Notes: generated by a model from the sequence alone, not told the origin. Shown: positions 17,913-26,981, numbered from the stretch's first letter. The stretch: DNA of 64,000 nucleotides from an uncultured Pelagibacteraceae bacterium (GCA_902592675.1 CACJFJ010000004.1:1-64000); one strand, 5' to 3'. Translations and numbers: made by a program.

Positions 17913-18047
17913 TTATTTAAAAGAGATAAAAGTTCCGACCAAGATCACACCCCAACATGCAACAATTGCTGAAAAAATTCCCGTTTTTATAAAAGTTGTT
18001 TTTTTGCTTGTAATTTGATTTAGAAATTTTATTTTTGAAAGATGCAT
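17913..18047 (-). CDS. Small single-span membrane protein upstream of the TauE-like exporter
   Basis: An ATG at 18047 opens a 44-residue frame with a basic N-terminus (KIKFLNQITSKKTTF) and one membrane segment (about 22-42, IFSAIVACWGVILVGTFISF). The stop lies 25 bases before the TauE-like ATG on the same strand, so the two are probably co-transcribed. Small membrane proteins are often found before TauE-like genes in alphaproteobacteria; no family name is certain. Support comes from the frame, the hydrophobic pattern and the spacing. Confidence 0.6.
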   Translation of the reverse strand: MHLSKIKFLNQITSKKTTFIKTGIFSAIVACWGVILVGTFISFK

Positions 18048-18113
18048 CTAAATTCTTGAATACACCCAGTTTAAAAATTGTCAAACTATAATTGAATAAA
18101 TTTGTCTTTTTTT

Positions 18114-18464
18114 TTAATAAATGGTTGCCCCAAATACCTTGATCTCACCGTCCTCGACTCCCAAAACTAGTCTTCCTAAAAATTCACCTGGAATTTTCTT
18201 ATTAGTTTGCTTTATTAAAACTGTAATATGATCGCCTCTCCTCAAAGTTCCAAACGGTTCATAAGTTTCATTTAAATTGGTAATAAGCTCATTATTAGCC
18301 CATTGTTTTCCCAACTCAACTTCATTGGCTCCAAATAACATTTGAGTTGAAAAATCTTTGGTAAAGCCTCCATAATCCTTAAGGTTTGAGGATTTTACTA
18401 AATTTTCCCAAAATGGTTTACCAATCGCAAATATCTCATTATCAGATTTAGTTAATAAATCCAT
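18114..18464 (-). CDS. Unknown conserved-looking protein downstream of aprA, 116 residues
   Basis: Soluble protein of 116 residues with no recognised domain. The first half is helical and charged (NEIFAIGKPFWENLVKSSNLKDYGGFTKDF); the second half looks beta-rich (GTLRRGDHITVLIKQTNKKIPGEFLGRLVLGVEDGEIKVFGATIY). It lies 19 bases after aprA on the same strand, so it is likely part of the apr operon and involved in APS reductase function, assembly or sulfite handling. No cysteines are present, so it is not an iron-sulfur or sulfur-carrier protein. The role is inferred only from position. Confidence 0.8.
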   Translation of the reverse strand: MDLLTKSDNEIFAIGKPFWENLVKSSNLKDYGGFTKDFSTQMLFGANEVELGKQWANNELITNLNETYEPFGTLRRGDHITVLIKQTNKKIPGEFLGRLVLGVEDGEIKVFGATIY

Positions 18465-18483
18465 AGTAGTTAAATAAATTAAT

Positions 18484-20343
18484 TTATGAGGCCTTTTTCT
18501 TCTCTTTTTCGTCTACTATATGATACACAGGGACTTTTTCCATGGTGAACTTTCCAGTTTTTGGATCTCTTCTTGAAACAGTCAGACAATGCCAATTTTC
18601 GTCATCTAGTTTCATATGATCTCCTCTGTAATAATAACCTGGCCAACGAGTTTCTTCTCTAAACAAAGTGTGTTCAGTTACACATTGTGAAGTTAAGGCT
18701 CTATGTTTCAACTCCCAAGCTCTCATTAACTGATGATAATCCTCTGCACCCACATGTTCTAAATCTTCTTGTAGCCAAGCTAATAATTCCAAACCTTTTT
18801 TAAGCAAATTTCCGTTAGTCATATAATTAGATGTAATTCCACCAACATATTCATCCATAATTTTTTGGAGTCTTTGTAAACCTTGTATTGGAGAAATATA
18901 ACTTGGAGAGACTGTTCCACCAGTTATTTCATTTTGAGCAACTGTGAAATTATCAAGAGGTTTATAAACAGTTTTTTTGAAATCTTCACATTGTTTATCA
19001 GATACTTGAATACCTTCTGCTTTTTTATCCTCAATGTATTTTACTGCTGCTTTTGCTGCTAATCTTCCTTCGGTAAAAGATCCTGATGAAAACTTATGGG
19101 CACTTCCGCCCACAGTATCTCCTGCACCAAAAAGACCATCAATAGTCAACATTCTATTGTAACCCCAAAAATATTCTGGTGGTGAAAGATCCTCTGGTCC
19201 GCTTACCCAAGCTCCTGAACAAGTTGCATGTGAACCCATTACATAAGGTTCAGAAGTTGTTAATTCTGGATTGGTATATTTAGGATCAATGTTTTGTGAT
19301 GCCCAAACGACTGCTTGACCAACGGTCATTCCTAAAAAGTTTTCCCAACCAACCGTTTCTAAGTGTGGATCTTGAAAAGCTTCAGTTGTAACCATATGGA
19401 TTGGTCCATTTCCTGATGCAACTTCTTGAATAAATGCATGATTTCTTAAACATGTTGGTGTTGGATGATGATCAATATATTCACCAACTAATTCTTTAGT
19501 TTGATCATACCATTTCTTCTCATAATTTTCTCCATTTGCATTTTGAGTATAAGTTTTTAAATGTAAAAAATAAGCACCAACAGGACCATAGCCATCTTTA
19601 AATCTACATAAAACAATTCTATTTTCCATTTGAGTCATTTTTGCACCTGCTGCTATAGGTAATGCATATGCTGAACCATTACTCCAAGGAGCATACCAAG
19701 TTCTACCCATCCCTTCACCAACAGCTCTTGGTTTAAAAATATGTGAAGCTCCTCCAGCAGCAACTATTACTGTTTTAGCTCTAAATACATGAAAATCTCC
19801 TGTTCTCATATTAAATCCAACAGCTCCACCAATTCTATTTTCTTGAGCTTCATCCATTAATAAATGAGTAACCATTATTCTATTATAAATTTTATCTGCT
19901 GATTTTTTTGCTGCCTCAGCAACGATGGGTTTATAGCTTTCACCATGTATCATTATTTGCCATTTACCTTCTCTTAAGTATCTTCCAGTTTTTTCATTTT
20001 TCATCATGGGAAGACCCCACTCATCAAACATATGAACAGTTGAGTCTACATGACGAGCCATGTCATAACCTAAATCTTCTCTAACCATTCCCATTAAATC
20101 ATTTCTGGCATACCTTACATGGTCTTCAGGTTGATTTTCATCCCATTGCATACCCATATAACAATTGATTGCATATAAACCTTGTGCGACTGCACCACTT
20201 CGATCAATGTTTGCTTTTTCAACACAAACAATCTTTAAATCTCTTCCCCAATGTCTGGCCTCAAATGTTGCTCCTGTGCCGGCCATTCCACCACCAACAA
20301 CTAATACATCACACTCCTCATAATGTGTTTTGTGCTTAGCCAT
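18484..20343 (-). CDS. aprA: Adenylylsulfate reductase alpha subunit
   Basis: FAD-containing catalytic subunit (619 residues) of APS reductase; in SAR11 relatives it is expected to run in reverse, joining sulfite and AMP to APS. The FAD motif VVGGGMAGTGATFEARHWG is at about residues 15-33, with VIVAAGGASHIFKPRA (about 193) and the GLFGAGDTVGGSAHKFSSGSF region near residue 407. It overlaps the aprB start/stop by one base. Context with xsc, suyAB and sulfite exporters supports sulfite oxidation rather than dissimilatory sulfate reduction. No sat gene is visible in the window. Confidence 0.96.
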   Translation of the reverse strand: MAKHKTHYEECDVLVVGGGMAGTGATFEARHWGRDLKIVCVEKANIDRSGAVAQGLYAINCYMGMQWDENQPEDHVRYARNDLMGMVREDLGYDMARHVDSTVHMFDEWGLPMMKNEKTGRYLREGKWQIMIHGESYKPIVAEAAKKSADKIYNRIMVTHLLMDEAQENRIGGAVGFNMRTGDFHVFRAKTVIVAAGGASHIFKPRAVGEGMGRTWYAPWSNGSAYALPIAAGAKMTQMENRIVLCRFKDGYGPVGAYFLHLKTYTQNANGENYEKKWYDQTKELVGEYIDHHPTPTCLRNHAFIQEVASGNGPIHMVTTEAFQDPHLETVGWENFLGMTVGQAVVWASQNIDPKYTNPELTTSEPYVMGSHATCSGAWVSGPEDLSPPEYFWGYNRMLTIDGLFGAGDTVGGSAHKFSSGSFTEGRLAAKAAVKYIEDKKAEGIQVSDKQCEDFKKTVYKPLDNFTVAQNEITGGTVSPSYISPIQGLQRLQKIMDEYVGGITSNYMTNGNLLKKGLELLAWLQEDLEHVGAEDYHQLMRAWELKHRALTSQCVTEHTLFREETRWPGYYYRGDHMKLDDENWHCLTVSRRDPKTGKFTMEKVPVYHIVDEKEKKKAS

Positions 20344-20813
20344 TAATAATAAACACCTTTTTTAAAAGACTCTTTTGGAACCGATGGTAATTCTTTATTG
20401 GTATTTAATCCTTCTGGCTCACTATATAATCTTTGTGAATTAATTTCTCCTTGGTTAGGAGTATCACCTTCAGCAAGTTTAGGAATAAATTTTCCCCAAG
20501 GTTTAGTTGTTATAGGTGAAACAAAGTTTTTCTCTGTTCCGTTTCTAAATTTAATTTTCCAAGAGATAGTTCCTTTTTCTTCTTCTCTTCTAACTCTAAC
20601 GCTGTGACCCATCGGAGCAAAATCAGCATACCCTCTTACATCAATTGCATGATTAGGACATGCTTTAACACACGAATAACATTCCCAACAAAAGTTTGGT
20701 TCAATATTTTTTGCTCTTCTGATATTTTCATCAATGTGCATGATATCTGAAGGGCATATATCTACGCAATGACCACAGCCATCACATCTAGTCATGTATA
20801 CAAAAGTTGACAT
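20343..20813 (-). CDS. aprB: Adenylylsulfate reductase beta subunit
   Basis: Electron-transfer subunit of 156 residues carrying two [4Fe-4S] clusters. The cysteine sets are CDGCGHCVDICP (about residues 10-21) and CWECYSCVKACP (about 42-53), followed by the AprB-type beta and tail regions that wrap the alpha subunit. Its 3' end shares one base with the aprA start, and it follows aprM by 35 bases. It would pass electrons from the AprA flavin to the membrane subunit AprM. Confidence 0.96.
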   Translation of the reverse strand: MSTFVYMTRCDGCGHCVDICPSDIMHIDENIRRAKNIEPNFCWECYSCVKACPNHAIDVRGYADFAPMGHSVRVRREEEKGTISWKIKFRNGTEKNFVSPITTKPWGKFIPKLAEGDTPNQGEINSQRLYSEPEGLNTNKELPSVPKESFKKGVYY

Positions 20814-20848
20814 AATTTTTATATTTTTATCCTTTTTCTATTAACATA

Positions 20849-21643
20849 TTAATAATGTTTTGGCTCTTCTCTTTTTATACCCAGGCCAAATTGTTCTGGG
20901 GCATCAGCTGGTGGAGGTAAATTATCCCTAGATCCATCTGCCTCTGCTAAATTTTTCTGAATAGCTGCTCCAGGTTTATAGAACATATGGGCAAATTTCG
21001 ACCAATAAACACCACCAAATAAAGTTAGATTAGATGCAACAAATAAAATTAAAAATAAATAAGATAATCCTATTTGCCCGTTAAATTGAGTATAAGACCA
21101 AGCTAACCCAAAAGTTGAACATGCAAGTAAAGCTAAAACAAATAAATCAGCTTTAATGATTCTATACCAAGGATGAGCTTCAGCTGACACGTCTACTCTT
21201 AAAAAAAACCAAAACCAATATCCACCTAAACATGTTAATATTGCTCCTATATGCCAAATCAATGACCAAGTCTGTGAAGTTGGTTTATCAGAACCTGTGT
21301 AACAAAAAACCAAAATAGCTGAAGACACCCAAAATAAAATTGTTCCGTACATTCCTAAAACGTGGGCCAGTCTTCTTTTACCAAAACCTAATTCAGAAGT
21401 TGTACCAATATCAACAACTGTTGTTTTAGCAATGACGGAAACTTTTTCTCCAACACCTAATTCTTTTGTTGCTGATAGTTTTGCTTTTTTTGCATTATTA
21501 AAAAAATAAGTTAAATTTTTGTGATGTATCATTTGAATAATAGTTCCAACTGCAATCAACAAAACCATTGCAATAATAAAAGATTGCATTGCAAATGGTG
21601 AAATGGTTTCTGATAAAATTGAAAATGGATTATTACTTAACAT
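20849..21643 (-). CDS. aprM: AprM-type membrane protein of the APS reductase complex
   Basis: Membrane protein of 264 residues with five or six hydrophobic segments (about 18-36, 94-117, 126-145, 165-183, 194-212). Histidines placed at membrane edges (RRLAHVLGMYG, LIWHIGAI, EAHPWYR, KFAHMFY) are candidates for haem b ligation like those of NarI/HdrE-type proteins. It is first in the aprMBA operon, where it would deliver electrons from sulfite oxidation to the quinone pool. AprM is the name used for this gene in sulfur-oxidising bacteria; QmoC-like activity is only an analogy. Confidence 0.85.
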   Translation of the reverse strand: MLSNNPFSILSETISPFAMQSFIIAMVLLIAVGTIIQMIHHKNLTYFFNNAKKAKLSATKELGVGEKVSVIAKTTVVDIGTTSELGFGKRRLAHVLGMYGTILFWVSSAILVFCYTGSDKPTSQTWSLIWHIGAILTCLGGYWFWFFLRVDVSAEAHPWYRIIKADLFVLALLACSTFGLAWSYTQFNGQIGLSYLFLILFVASNLTLFGGVYWSKFAHMFYKPGAAIQKNLAEADGSRDNLPPPADAPEQFGLGIKREEPKHY

Positions 21644-21743
21644 TTCCGCCTTTTGTTAAATTTTGAGTTAATTTTACAGTTTTATATATAGTTGAAATTA
21701 TAGTTCAACCTCAAACTGGGGTCAATTTGTCTTTAATAACAGC

Positions 21744-22142
21744 CTAATTATTTCTTTTATAATGTTGTTTGTTTGGAATGACCGATCGTACTCCGCCCTG
21801 AGGATTATCTACATCTCCTTCTCTACGGGGAATCAAGTGAAAATGGCAATGAAAAATAGATTGACCAGATACAATTCCTATATTTGTACCTAGATTAAAT
21901 CCTTTAACTAATGGATCTTTATTGGTTATTTCTTTTTTTACAATTTTTAAAAGATCATTGCAGGCAACCAATTCATCATTAGATAAATCAAAATAATCTT
22001 TAATGTGTCTTTTGGGTATAATCAAACAATGATGTTCTGAAACTGGGTATGAGTCATAACTTGCATATGCCAACTCATTTTCATGAGCAAATCCACTTTT
22101 TTTTACATTGCAAAATAAACAAGGATTGTTTGGATCTTTCAT
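21744..22142 (-). CDS. HIT-family (histidine triad) hydrolase
   Basis: Nucleotide-binding hydrolase of 132 residues. The histidine triad is seen in FHCHFHLIPRREGD (about 98-111), preceded by the family pattern HHCLIIPKRHIKDYFDL (about 37). Cys at 9 and 12 (CLFC) with downstream His are a possible zinc site seen in many HIT proteins. Members hydrolyse AMP-lysine or dinucleoside polyphosphates. It lies three bases after the PabC-like gene and is likely last in that operon. Confidence 0.92.
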   Translation of the reverse strand: MKDPNNPCLFCNVKKSGFAHENELAYASYDSYPVSEHHCLIIPKRHIKDYFDLSNDELVACNDLLKIVKKEITNKDPLVKGFNLGTNIGIVSGQSIFHCHFHLIPRREGDVDNPQGGVRSVIPNKQHYKRNN

Positions 22143-22145
22143 GTG

Positions 22146-22919
22146 TCAAAATCTATAAGAATTGCATTTATTTATAACTGCATCATATTGTTTTGATAGC
22201 AACTTGAATTTTTTTAAATTTTTTCTTTTCCATTTAAGCTCATTTATAGTTTTTACGGAAGTAACACCTTTCCCAGAACCTATTAATAATATTTCATCGT
22301 AATTTTTTATCTCTTTAAGAAAAATATCTTTTTTGATTATCTTTTTTATTTTTGTTTTAAAAAATTTATAAGTATTTCCCTCATAATAGTCCTTTTTAGG
22401 TGTAAAAAAATTTTGATCTTTAATAAATAATAAATTTGAGGTTCCAGTTTCTAATAATTTCTTATTGGATACCAATGCAATATCTGATTGGGAGTTATCC
22501 ATTTTAGATAGATAAGATAAGATCTTTTTGTATTTTAGATTTTTAAATTCTGGTTTTTCTCTTTTTAATTTTACTAACTTTAAATTAAAATTTAATTTTG
22601 GTTTGACTCTTTTTCTTAAAGATATTGAAATGATTTTCTTATTTATAGCAATTCTCAATAGATGATTATATTTCCTCTTTTTCGATAAATTTTTATTAAG
22701 TATTTTTAAAATATCTGATTTTAAAGTTTTTTTTTTTATTTGATATTTTCTTAATGATAAAATTAAATTTTTTAAATGATTATCAAAGAATAAAATTTTT
22801 GCTGGTTTGTCAAAAATCCACATCGTTGTAAAAATTCCATGATCTCCCCAAAGATCTTGGAACTCTATTTGTTTTAAGTCTTTAAGCTGATAAGATTTTT
22901 TTAATAAGTAAGTTACCAT
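22146..22919 (-). CDS. pabC: Aminodeoxychorismate lyase-like class IV PLP enzyme
   Basis: Class IV aminotransferase-fold protein of 257 residues, probably 4-amino-4-deoxychorismate lyase making p-aminobenzoate. Features are WGDHGIFTTMW near the N-terminus, the PLP lysine region NLKYKKILSYLSKM (about 123), the cofactor-binding Glu in LLETGTSNLLFI (about 155) and GKGVTSVKTI near the end. It is unusually lysine-rich. The gene overlaps the PabA-like gene by 38 bases and belongs to a pabB-pabA-pabC run, which fixes the assignment better than sequence alone; a branched-chain aminotransferase is less likely. Confidence 0.85.
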   Translation of the reverse strand: MVTYLLKKSYQLKDLKQIEFQDLWGDHGIFTTMWIFDKPAKILFFDNHLKNLILSLRKYQIKKKTLKSDILKILNKNLSKKRKYNHLLRIAINKKIISISLRKRVKPKLNFNLKLVKLKREKPEFKNLKYKKILSYLSKMDNSQSDIALVSNKKLLETGTSNLLFIKDQNFFTPKKDYYEGNTYKFFKTKIKKIIKKDIFLKEIKNYDEILLIGSGKGVTSVKTINELKWKRKNLKKFKLLSKQYDAVINKCNSYRF

Positions 22920-23439
22920 TGATAGTTAAAAAAGATTCTGGGTGAAATTGAAATCCATATATTTTTTCCTTTTCATTTTCAAATGCCATCGCGACTTTTG
23001 AATTTAAACATCTCATAGTTATCTCAAAATTAGTAGATTTGAAAGGTTCTTTTAGTTTTAAAGAATGATACCGGCCAACTTTAAATATTTTTCCTTTTTT
23101 AAATAAAGATTTATTATTAATTACTTTTACATTTGATTGAAAACCATGATAAATTTTTTTTTGTTCAACAATTTGTGCACCTTCGCAAAATAGAATATGT
23201 TGAAATCCTAAACAGATACCAATTATTTTTTTTTTACCTTTATATTTTTTGTAAATTTTTGAGGTGAGTGGATAATTTTTAGGGTTACCTGGTCCAGGTG
23301 AAAAAATTATTGTTGATGCTTGATTAATTTTTTTTTCGCTAACTTTATCATAGTTATCAAACTCAACTTTATCAAATAGAGCAAATTGATGAACCACATT
23401 ATGAGTAAAGGAGTCGTTATGGTCGATTACATAAATCAT
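22882..23439 (-). CDS. pabA: Aminodeoxychorismate/anthranilate synthase glutaminase subunit
   Basis: Class I glutamine amidotransferase subunit of 185 residues that supplies ammonia to the chorismate enzyme encoded next to it. The oxyanion motif SPGPGNPKNYP (about 49), the nucleophile in IGICLGFQHI (Cys about 76) and the catalytic His-Glu in GFQFHPESF (about 167) are intact. The start overlaps the PabB-like stop by four bases and the 3' end overlaps the PabC-like gene by 38 bases, a strongly coupled three-gene unit. Confidence 0.9.
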   Translation of the reverse strand: MIYVIDHNDSFTHNVVHQFALFDKVEFDNYDKVSEKKINQASTIIFSPGPGNPKNYPLTSKIYKKYKGKKKIIGICLGFQHILFCEGAQIVEQKKIYHGFQSNVKVINNKSLFKKGKIFKVGRYHSLKLKEPFKSTNFEITMRCLNSKVAMAFENEKEKIYGFQFHPESFLTINGNLLIKKILSA

Positions 23440-24587
23440 CTAAATAAATCTATTAACGCTTTAGCTTTAAGAAAATTTTCGTTAAATTCATGATTGGCAT
23501 TACTATCGACGACGACACCAGAGGCAACTGAAATTTCAGATATATTTTTAAAATTCAAAATTGATCGTATGATTATATTAAATCTCATATCACCATTGAA
23601 TTTTATGTAACCAAAACTTCCTGTATAAATATTTCTATTTTCTTTTTCCTGATTATTTAAAAGATTAAGCGTATTTATCTTTGGACACCCAATAACTGAA
23701 CCACCTGGCATCATTGCTTTAATTATTTCAAAATTATTTATATTTTTTTTTAATTTTCCCTTGATGAGGCTAACATAATGAAAAAGGTCTTTATATTCTT
23801 CAACAATTTTTTGTTTAGATAATTTCACTGAACCTACCTTGCAAATTCTTGATAAATCATTTCTTTCCATATCAACGATCATATTATGCTCCTTAGTTTC
23901 TTTTAAATTTTTTCTAAAATAATTTAATGCTTTTATTTTATTTAACTGCTTCGTTTTTTTTACAGTCCCAGCTATTGGTTTTGTAAATATGTCGCTTCCT
24001 TTTTTTATAATTAAAGTTTCTGGAGAACAGCTAATTATTGAGTAATTATTGTCCTTAATCATAAAAGCCTCCGGAGCTAGATTGGTATCTGATAATCTTG
24101 AAAAAAAGTCTAACGGATTGATTTTTGATTTTGTTTTATATTTAGTACAAATTTTAATTTGGTATGTTTCACCACTTTTTATTTTTTTCTTAAATTTATT
24201 AAATATTTTTGTATAATTTTTTCTATTAATATTGATTTTAAAATTTCCATATTTAAAATTTTTAAAACCATAATTTAAATTATTACTAAGTTTAATCTTT
24301 TTTTCTGGTTTATAAAAAATACCTTTGGGAAAGTTTAAATTTTTTTGTTTGGGTACTTTTATATCAATCAAATTATTTAATAACTCATATCCAAAAAAAC
24401 CAATGAAAAGATCTGTGTTGTTTGATTTTTTTTTATTTTTTTTAGTTAAAAAACTTTTAATATTTTTGTTATTTAAAATTATTTTTTTTGAAAAATCGGT
24501 GTAAAGATCAAACCCTTTTTGAGATTTATAAATAATGTAGGGTTTCCCTGATAAATGTATTTTTGTTAATTGATTTGTTTTATTCAA
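23436..24587 (-). CDS. pabB: Aminodeoxychorismate synthase component I (PabB-like), TTG start
   Basis: Chorismate-binding enzyme of 383 residues. The C-terminal catalytic domain shows SGETYQIKIC (about 138), KPIAGTVKK (about 203-211), MIVDMERNDLSRIC (about 225), PGGSVIGCPK (about 295) and the YTGSFGYI and VASGVVVDS blocks. PabB enzymes normally have Lys in the PIKGT motif whereas anthranilate synthases have Ala; this protein has Ala206, so the motif is mixed while PGGS and the pabC neighbour favour p-aminobenzoate. Start is TTG at 24587, overlapping nothing but one base after the MFS stop. Confidence 0.85.
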   Translation of the reverse strand: MNKTNQLTKIHLSGKPYIIYKSQKGFDLYTDFSKKIILNNKNIKSFLTKKNKKKSNNTDLFIGFFGYELLNNLIDIKVPKQKNLNFPKGIFYKPEKKIKLSNNLNYGFKNFKYGNFKININRKNYTKIFNKFKKKIKSGETYQIKICTKYKTKSKINPLDFFSRLSDTNLAPEAFMIKDNNYSIISCSPETLIIKKGSDIFTKPIAGTVKKTKQLNKIKALNYFRKNLKETKEHNMIVDMERNDLSRICKVGSVKLSKQKIVEEYKDLFHYVSLIKGKLKKNINNFEIIKAMMPGGSVIGCPKINTLNLLNNQEKENRNIYTGSFGYIKFNGDMRFNIIIRSILNFKNISEISVASGVVVDSNANHEFNENFLKAKALIDLFR

Positions 24588-24588
24588 T

Positions 24589-25809
24589 TTATTCTGTTTT
24601 TAATCTTAAAACTGGTTCTTCTTTTATTGGTAAATGAATTATTGCTGCAAAAACAGATAAAGCAATTGCTAAATACCACGCATAATCATATGACCCATAA
24701 GCATCGTGAAATAAACCTCCCAGATAAGCTCCAAAAAATGAACCAATTTGATGACTTAAAAAAACTATTCCATATAAGAGGCCCAAATATTTTGTTCCAA
24801 ATAAATGTGCCACTATTCCACTTGTAGCTGGAACAGTGGAAAGCCACAAAAATCCAAAACTTGCACCAAATAAAAATGCGCTTAGGTTACTAGCTGGTGT
24901 AAATATAAATAGAATAATAGAAATACCTCTTAAGAAGTAAATTCCACTCAAAATAATTTTTTTACTCATTTTAGCTGAAAGATATCCACTTAACAAAGAA
25001 CCAAAAATATTAAATAGTCCAATTAAAGATAAAATTGCGGCTGCAGTCCAACTTTCAAGACCTCTATCTATTACATATTTTGGAACATGTGTTCCAACTA
25101 AAGTAATATGAAACCCGCATACAAAAAAACCTGATACAAGTAAAATGTAACTTTTTGTTTTAAAAGCCTCAGTTAAAGCCTCTTTAAATGTTTGATCAGA
25201 TATTTTTTCCACACTTTCAGTTTTAGACGGAGATCTAACAAAATAAGCTGCAATCAAACCTGTTAATAAAAACAATAAAAAAATAAATAAAGTGTAATTC
25301 CATCCAAATTGAGAAAGGGAATAATTTGTGAATATTGGAGAGAGAAAATACCCAAAAGATCCAATTGCTGTTACAAAACTCATTGCAATGGTTCTTGTTG
25401 ATAAAGGAAAGTGTTTACCAACAACTGACATCGGAATACTTATGGCAGTTCCACCAAGGCCTATTCCTATTAATAAACCCATATGAATTTGAAAAAAAAT
25501 ACCAGTGTTTGGGCCAGTATATAAAAAATAAATTCCAAGTGTATAAAAGATAAATGCAGAAATTATAGCTACATGTCCGCCATAACGATCTGCGATTGCT
25601 CCAAAAATTGGACCTGTAATACCCCACATCAACATTTGAATACCAATAGCAAAACCAAATGCAGTGTTACTAATATTTAAACTTTCATTAAAATCTATAA
25701 AGAATAAACCAAAAACTTGTCTTACTCCAAGAGAGATCAAAACAACAAAGCATGCAGCAAACAGAGTTACTATTGCTGTTCTTGAATTAAAAAATTTTAC
25801 TGATGTCAT
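24589..25809 (-). CDS. Major facilitator superfamily transporter
   Basis: Twelve-span secondary transporter of 406 residues. The MFS motif A form GAIADRYGGHVAI follows the second segment (about 69-81), and paired hydrophobic segments continue to about residue 392 with a short polar tail (EEPVLRLKTE). Sequence type resembles the oxalate/monocarboxylate-like MFS group, but substrate is not readable. It overlaps the upstream PLP-enzyme gene by four bases (ATGA) and is followed one base later by the pabB start, so all are likely one transcript. Confidence 0.88.
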   Translation of the reverse strand: MTSVKFFNSRTAIVTLFAACFVVLISLGVRQVFGLFFIDFNESLNISNTAFGFAIGIQMLMWGITGPIFGAIADRYGGHVAIISAFIFYTLGIYFLYTGPNTGIFFQIHMGLLIGIGLGGTAISIPMSVVGKHFPLSTRTIAMSFVTAIGSFGYFLSPIFTNYSLSQFGWNYTLFIFLLFLLTGLIAAYFVRSPSKTESVEKISDQTFKEALTEAFKTKSYILLVSGFFVCGFHITLVGTHVPKYVIDRGLESWTAAAILSLIGLFNIFGSLLSGYLSAKMSKKIILSGIYFLRGISIILFIFTPASNLSAFLFGASFGFLWLSTVPATSGIVAHLFGTKYLGLLYGIVFLSHQIGSFFGAYLGGLFHDAYGSYDYAWYLAIALSVFAAIIHLPIKEEPVLRLKTE

Positions 25810-26981
25810 TTTAGATGTTTAATCGCCTGTTTTAAGTCAGCAATTAGATCAATAGGATTTTCTAGACCAATGTGTAGTCTCACCAAATGCTCATCTTTTG
25901 CTAAGTTCATATAATTTCTTTTGCCGGTTTCTCTAAATTCTTGATGTAGCGCTAAACTTTCAAAGCCACCCCAGCTATATCCGTAGCCAAAAAGCTTAAG
26001 TGAATTAACAAATTTTCTAACCGAATTAATTTTTGTTGCCTTTATTTTTAATCCCATTAACCCAGAAGCTCCTGTATAATATTTTTTCCACATTCTAAAA
26101 TTTAAAGAATCTTTTTTATAAGGATATAAAAGCTTTATTTTTTTATTTTTTGACAAAAAGGCAGCTATTTTTTTTGCATTTTCTCTATGTCTGTCTAATC
26201 TAACATCTAAAGTTCTTAAACCTCGTGTAATTAAATATGCATCATCCGGGCCCAATCTTAAACCTGTGATTTTCTCAGCTGCTTTTACTTTTTGAAAAAC
26301 TTTTTTATTTACAGCCAAACTTCCACCCATAACATCAGAATGACCTGAATAATATTTTGTAGCTGATACTATAGCCATATCAAAACCAAATTTAATAGGT
26401 TTAAAATAGTACGGAGTAGCCCAAGTATTATCAATTGCTGTAAGAATTTTATTTTTTTTTGCTATAGAAATAATTTTTCCTAAATCTTGAAATTCAAAAG
26501 AGTTGCTTCCAGGATTCTCAACAAATATTAATTTTGTTTTTTTTGTTATATTTTTTTGCAACGTTTTTAAATCATGTGGGTTATAAAAAATTGTTTTTAT
26601 ATTAAATTCTTTAAGATAATCTTTTGTTAAGATTCTTGTTGGACTATAAACTGGATCTGCTACCAACATTTCATCCCCAGGTCTAACGACACTAAAAATT
26701 GCTAAAAAAACTGATCCGAACCCTGTTGGTGTTGTAAAAACGTGGTAGCTTTCTTCAAGTTTAGTTAGAATTTTTTGCAAGATAAATGTAGTTGAAGTTC
26801 CTTGTCTACCATAATCAAAGTGTCCGCCTGTGGGATTTTTGATTGCTTTTATCTGTGTTTTTCTTATGTGTTTCATTGACTTAAAGATTATTGTTGATGC
26901 TCGGACAACTGGAGGATTTACTGACTGATTGTGAAAATCTTTTGCAGTATGCTTTAAAAAGGTCTTAAAAGATTTTGACAT
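25806..26981 (-). CDS. metC: Cystathionine beta-lyase-type PLP enzyme
   Basis: Cys/Met-metabolism PLP enzyme of 391 residues from the ATG at 26981 (a start at 27008 would add nine). It begins HTAKDFHNQSVNPPVVRAST, then DYGRQGTSTTF (about 62) and the PLP lysine in ATKYYSGHSDVMGG (about 198-211); NPGSNSFE and the C-terminal GGFESLA are typical of MetC. Likely cleaves cystathionine to homocysteine, pyruvate and ammonia. Downstream ATGA overlap with the MFS gene suggests coupled expression. Gamma-type family members are the alternative. Confidence 0.87.
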   Translation of the reverse strand: MSKSFKTFLKHTAKDFHNQSVNPPVVRASTIIFKSMKHIRKTQIKAIKNPTGGHFDYGRQGTSTTFILQKILTKLEESYHVFTTPTGFGSVFLAIFSVVRPGDEMLVADPVYSPTRILTKDYLKEFNIKTIFYNPHDLKTLQKNITKKTKLIFVENPGSNSFEFQDLGKIISIAKKNKILTAIDNTWATPYYFKPIKFGFDMAIVSATKYYSGHSDVMGGSLAVNKKVFQKVKAAEKITGLRLGPDDAYLITRGLRTLDVRLDRHRENAKKIAAFLSKNKKIKLLYPYKKDSLNFRMWKKYYTGASGLMGLKIKATKINSVRKFVNSLKLFGYGYSWGGFESLALHQEFRETGKRNYMNLAKDEHLVRLHIGLENPIDLIADLKQAIKHLK

